A DNA stretch of 14,742 nt, from contig JAQICW010000724.1 of NCBI GenBank assembly GCA_027858355.1, positions 1 to 14,742 on the forward strand, read 5' to 3'. Source of the DNA: Desulfobacula sp. (GTDB lineage: Bacteria; Desulfobacterota; Desulfobacteria; Desulfobacterales; Desulfobacteraceae). The notes beneath the pieces are model-generated. The model had not been told where the DNA came from. It was given only the letters and a program-made list of their open reading frames with translations, and did not search any database. A program made the translations under genes and the position numbers. Shown piece after piece: positions 13,945 to 14,742 of this stretch; the first letter of the stretch is position 1, and the number at the start of each line of letters is the position of its first letter.

Positions 13945-14742
13945 ATGGATGAATGTATTTTTGCTTACAGGTGTATTGTCGAAACCATAGAAGGGTTACG
14001 AGAGGGTCTGACCCAGTTTTCAGGTCCAAGCCGAACAGCTGTTATTTATTCCATTAAACCTGATGATCCCATACACATTTATGATCCGCAAAATCTTTTG
14101 GCAGGTCATGAGCCAAAATTCAAAGAATTGTATATAGATACGGATGAGTGGCGGAAAAAGACTGCCATTTCCTATGACAAAAAAAAATTTAGCAATTTAA
14201 TTCCGGAAAAAAATCTGGAGTTGGCTGGACTGATCTCATATGGGGGGCGTTCAAGTTCTGTTATTTATCAAATGTGGTTTACAGAACACCATCCAAATAT
14301 GTGCTCTATTGGTCCTACTGAAAGGTGGCTGGAGCAAGCTGTCTGGAGGCTCTCCCATGATATTGCCAATGAAGAAGATCTGTACACCGGTATTTCAGGA
14401 AGTTTTCTGAAAGAGTACGCAACTCATGCTGTCCGGGACTATCTGATCGATGAAATGAATGTTCTGCTTGGATGGGACACACAGGTTCGGATCTACCCGA
14501 TTCTGGAAGCAGTCCTTAAAATATCAAGAACTCCTGAAGAAGGGGCCTGGCCAAAAGGCGAATTGATTTTTGTTGAAAAACACTCACTTCCAATGATGAA
14601 GTTTATAGCAAAATTTCCAAAGGCGGAGCAACCCATACTGGAGAATGTTAAGCATATCCGAAAGCTTCTCCAATCTGTTGAAAACTCTGATCGGAAATTG
14701 GTATCTGATGAAAAAACGATTATTGGTATTATCAAGGGGGAT
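13945..14742 (+). CDS. N-terminal part of a possible DisA/DAC-domain protein (runs off window)
   Basis: An open frame of 266 codons that reaches the window end without a stop, so the C-terminus is missing. It is soluble, with no signal peptide or membrane helix. Notable segments are GLISYGGRSSSVIYQMW (95-111), SIGPTERWLEQAVWRLSHDI (121-140), SGSFLKEYATHAVRDYLIDE (151-170), WPKGELIFVEKHSLPM (202-217) and HIRKLLQSVENSDRKLVSD (237-255). From memory this arrangement resembles the N-terminal region of Gram-negative proteins whose C-terminal half is a DisA nucleotide-binding (diadenylate cyclase) domain. The diagnostic DGA and RHR motifs would lie beyond the window and cannot be checked. The ATG follows a weak AGAG ribosome site. 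With 22 bases to gdhA it may be co-transcribed. It is certainly a gene; the family is tentative. Confidence 0.8.
   Translation, partial: MDECIFAYRCIVETIEGLREGLTQFSGPSRTAVIYSIKPDDPIHIYDPQNLLAGHEPKFKELYIDTDEWRKKTAISYDKKKFSNLIPEKNLELAGLISYGGRSSSVIYQMWFTEHHPNMCSIGPTERWLEQAVWRLSHDIANEEDLYTGISGSFLKEYATHAVRDYLIDEMNVLLGWDTQVRIYPILEAVLKISRTPEEGAWPKGELIFVEKHSLPMMKFIAKFPKAEQPILENVKHIRKLLQSVENSDRKLVSDEKTIIGIIKGD

Noticed and set aside
14493..14735. 80-residue minus-strand open frame near the window end
   Set aside because: It is the shadow of the long plus-strand gene that runs from 13945 through the window end.

Overview
The window looks like chromosomal DNA from a Desulfobacterota sulfate reducer, most likely of the Desulfobacter/Desulfobacula kind. 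The evidence is the fairly AT-rich, densely packed sequence, the Mrp-type operon layout and the character of the proteins. This is an impression from the sequence; no rRNA or marker gene confirms it. No mobile element, CRISPR array, tRNA or rRNA was seen.

Layout. (1) 16-489: a stand-alone CheY-like receiver protein. (2) 537-8451: a tightly packed plus-strand operon for an Mrp/Mnh/Mbh-type multisubunit cation/proton antiporter, in the order E, F, G, MbhD-like (DUF4040), MbhE-MnhB fusion, C, D1, D2, a 50-residue membrane protein, an 81-residue membrane protein, and a 590-residue D3. There are three NuoL/M/N-type proton-channel subunits but no conventional full-length MrpA, and no hydrogenase or NADH-dehydrogenase subunits. 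(3) 8484-9473: two tandem, diverged cyclic-nucleotide-binding-fold proteins with no DNA-binding domain, probably in the same transcript. (4) 9474-12289, minus strand: trkA-trkH, encoding a Trk potassium uptake system, ending exactly back to back with the antiporter operon. (5) 12290-12581: a divergent regulatory region with several perfect palindromes. (6) 12582-13922: a hexameric glutamate dehydrogenase with the features of NAD-type enzymes. (7) 13945 to the window end: the first 266 residues of a protein that resembles, from memory, the N-terminal part of Gram-negative proteins carrying a DisA/DAC (diadenylate cyclase) domain. That domain would lie outside the window.

Taken together the genes suggest a monovalent-cation and osmotic homeostasis locus: Na+ (or K+)/H+ exchange by the Mrp-like complex, K+ import by TrkAH, glutamate metabolism (glutamate is the usual counter-ion of K+), and possible nucleotide-based control through the cNMP-fold pair, the RCK domains of TrkA and perhaps the DAC-like protein. 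The family assignments of the transporters, TrkAH and GDH are strong. The functional linkage is inference from gene order.

Three genes (mnhE, mbhE-mnhB and trkA) are best read from TTG starts, each fixed by a strong Shine-Dalgarno sequence. The 50-residue gene at 6223-6375 is easily missed because of its size.
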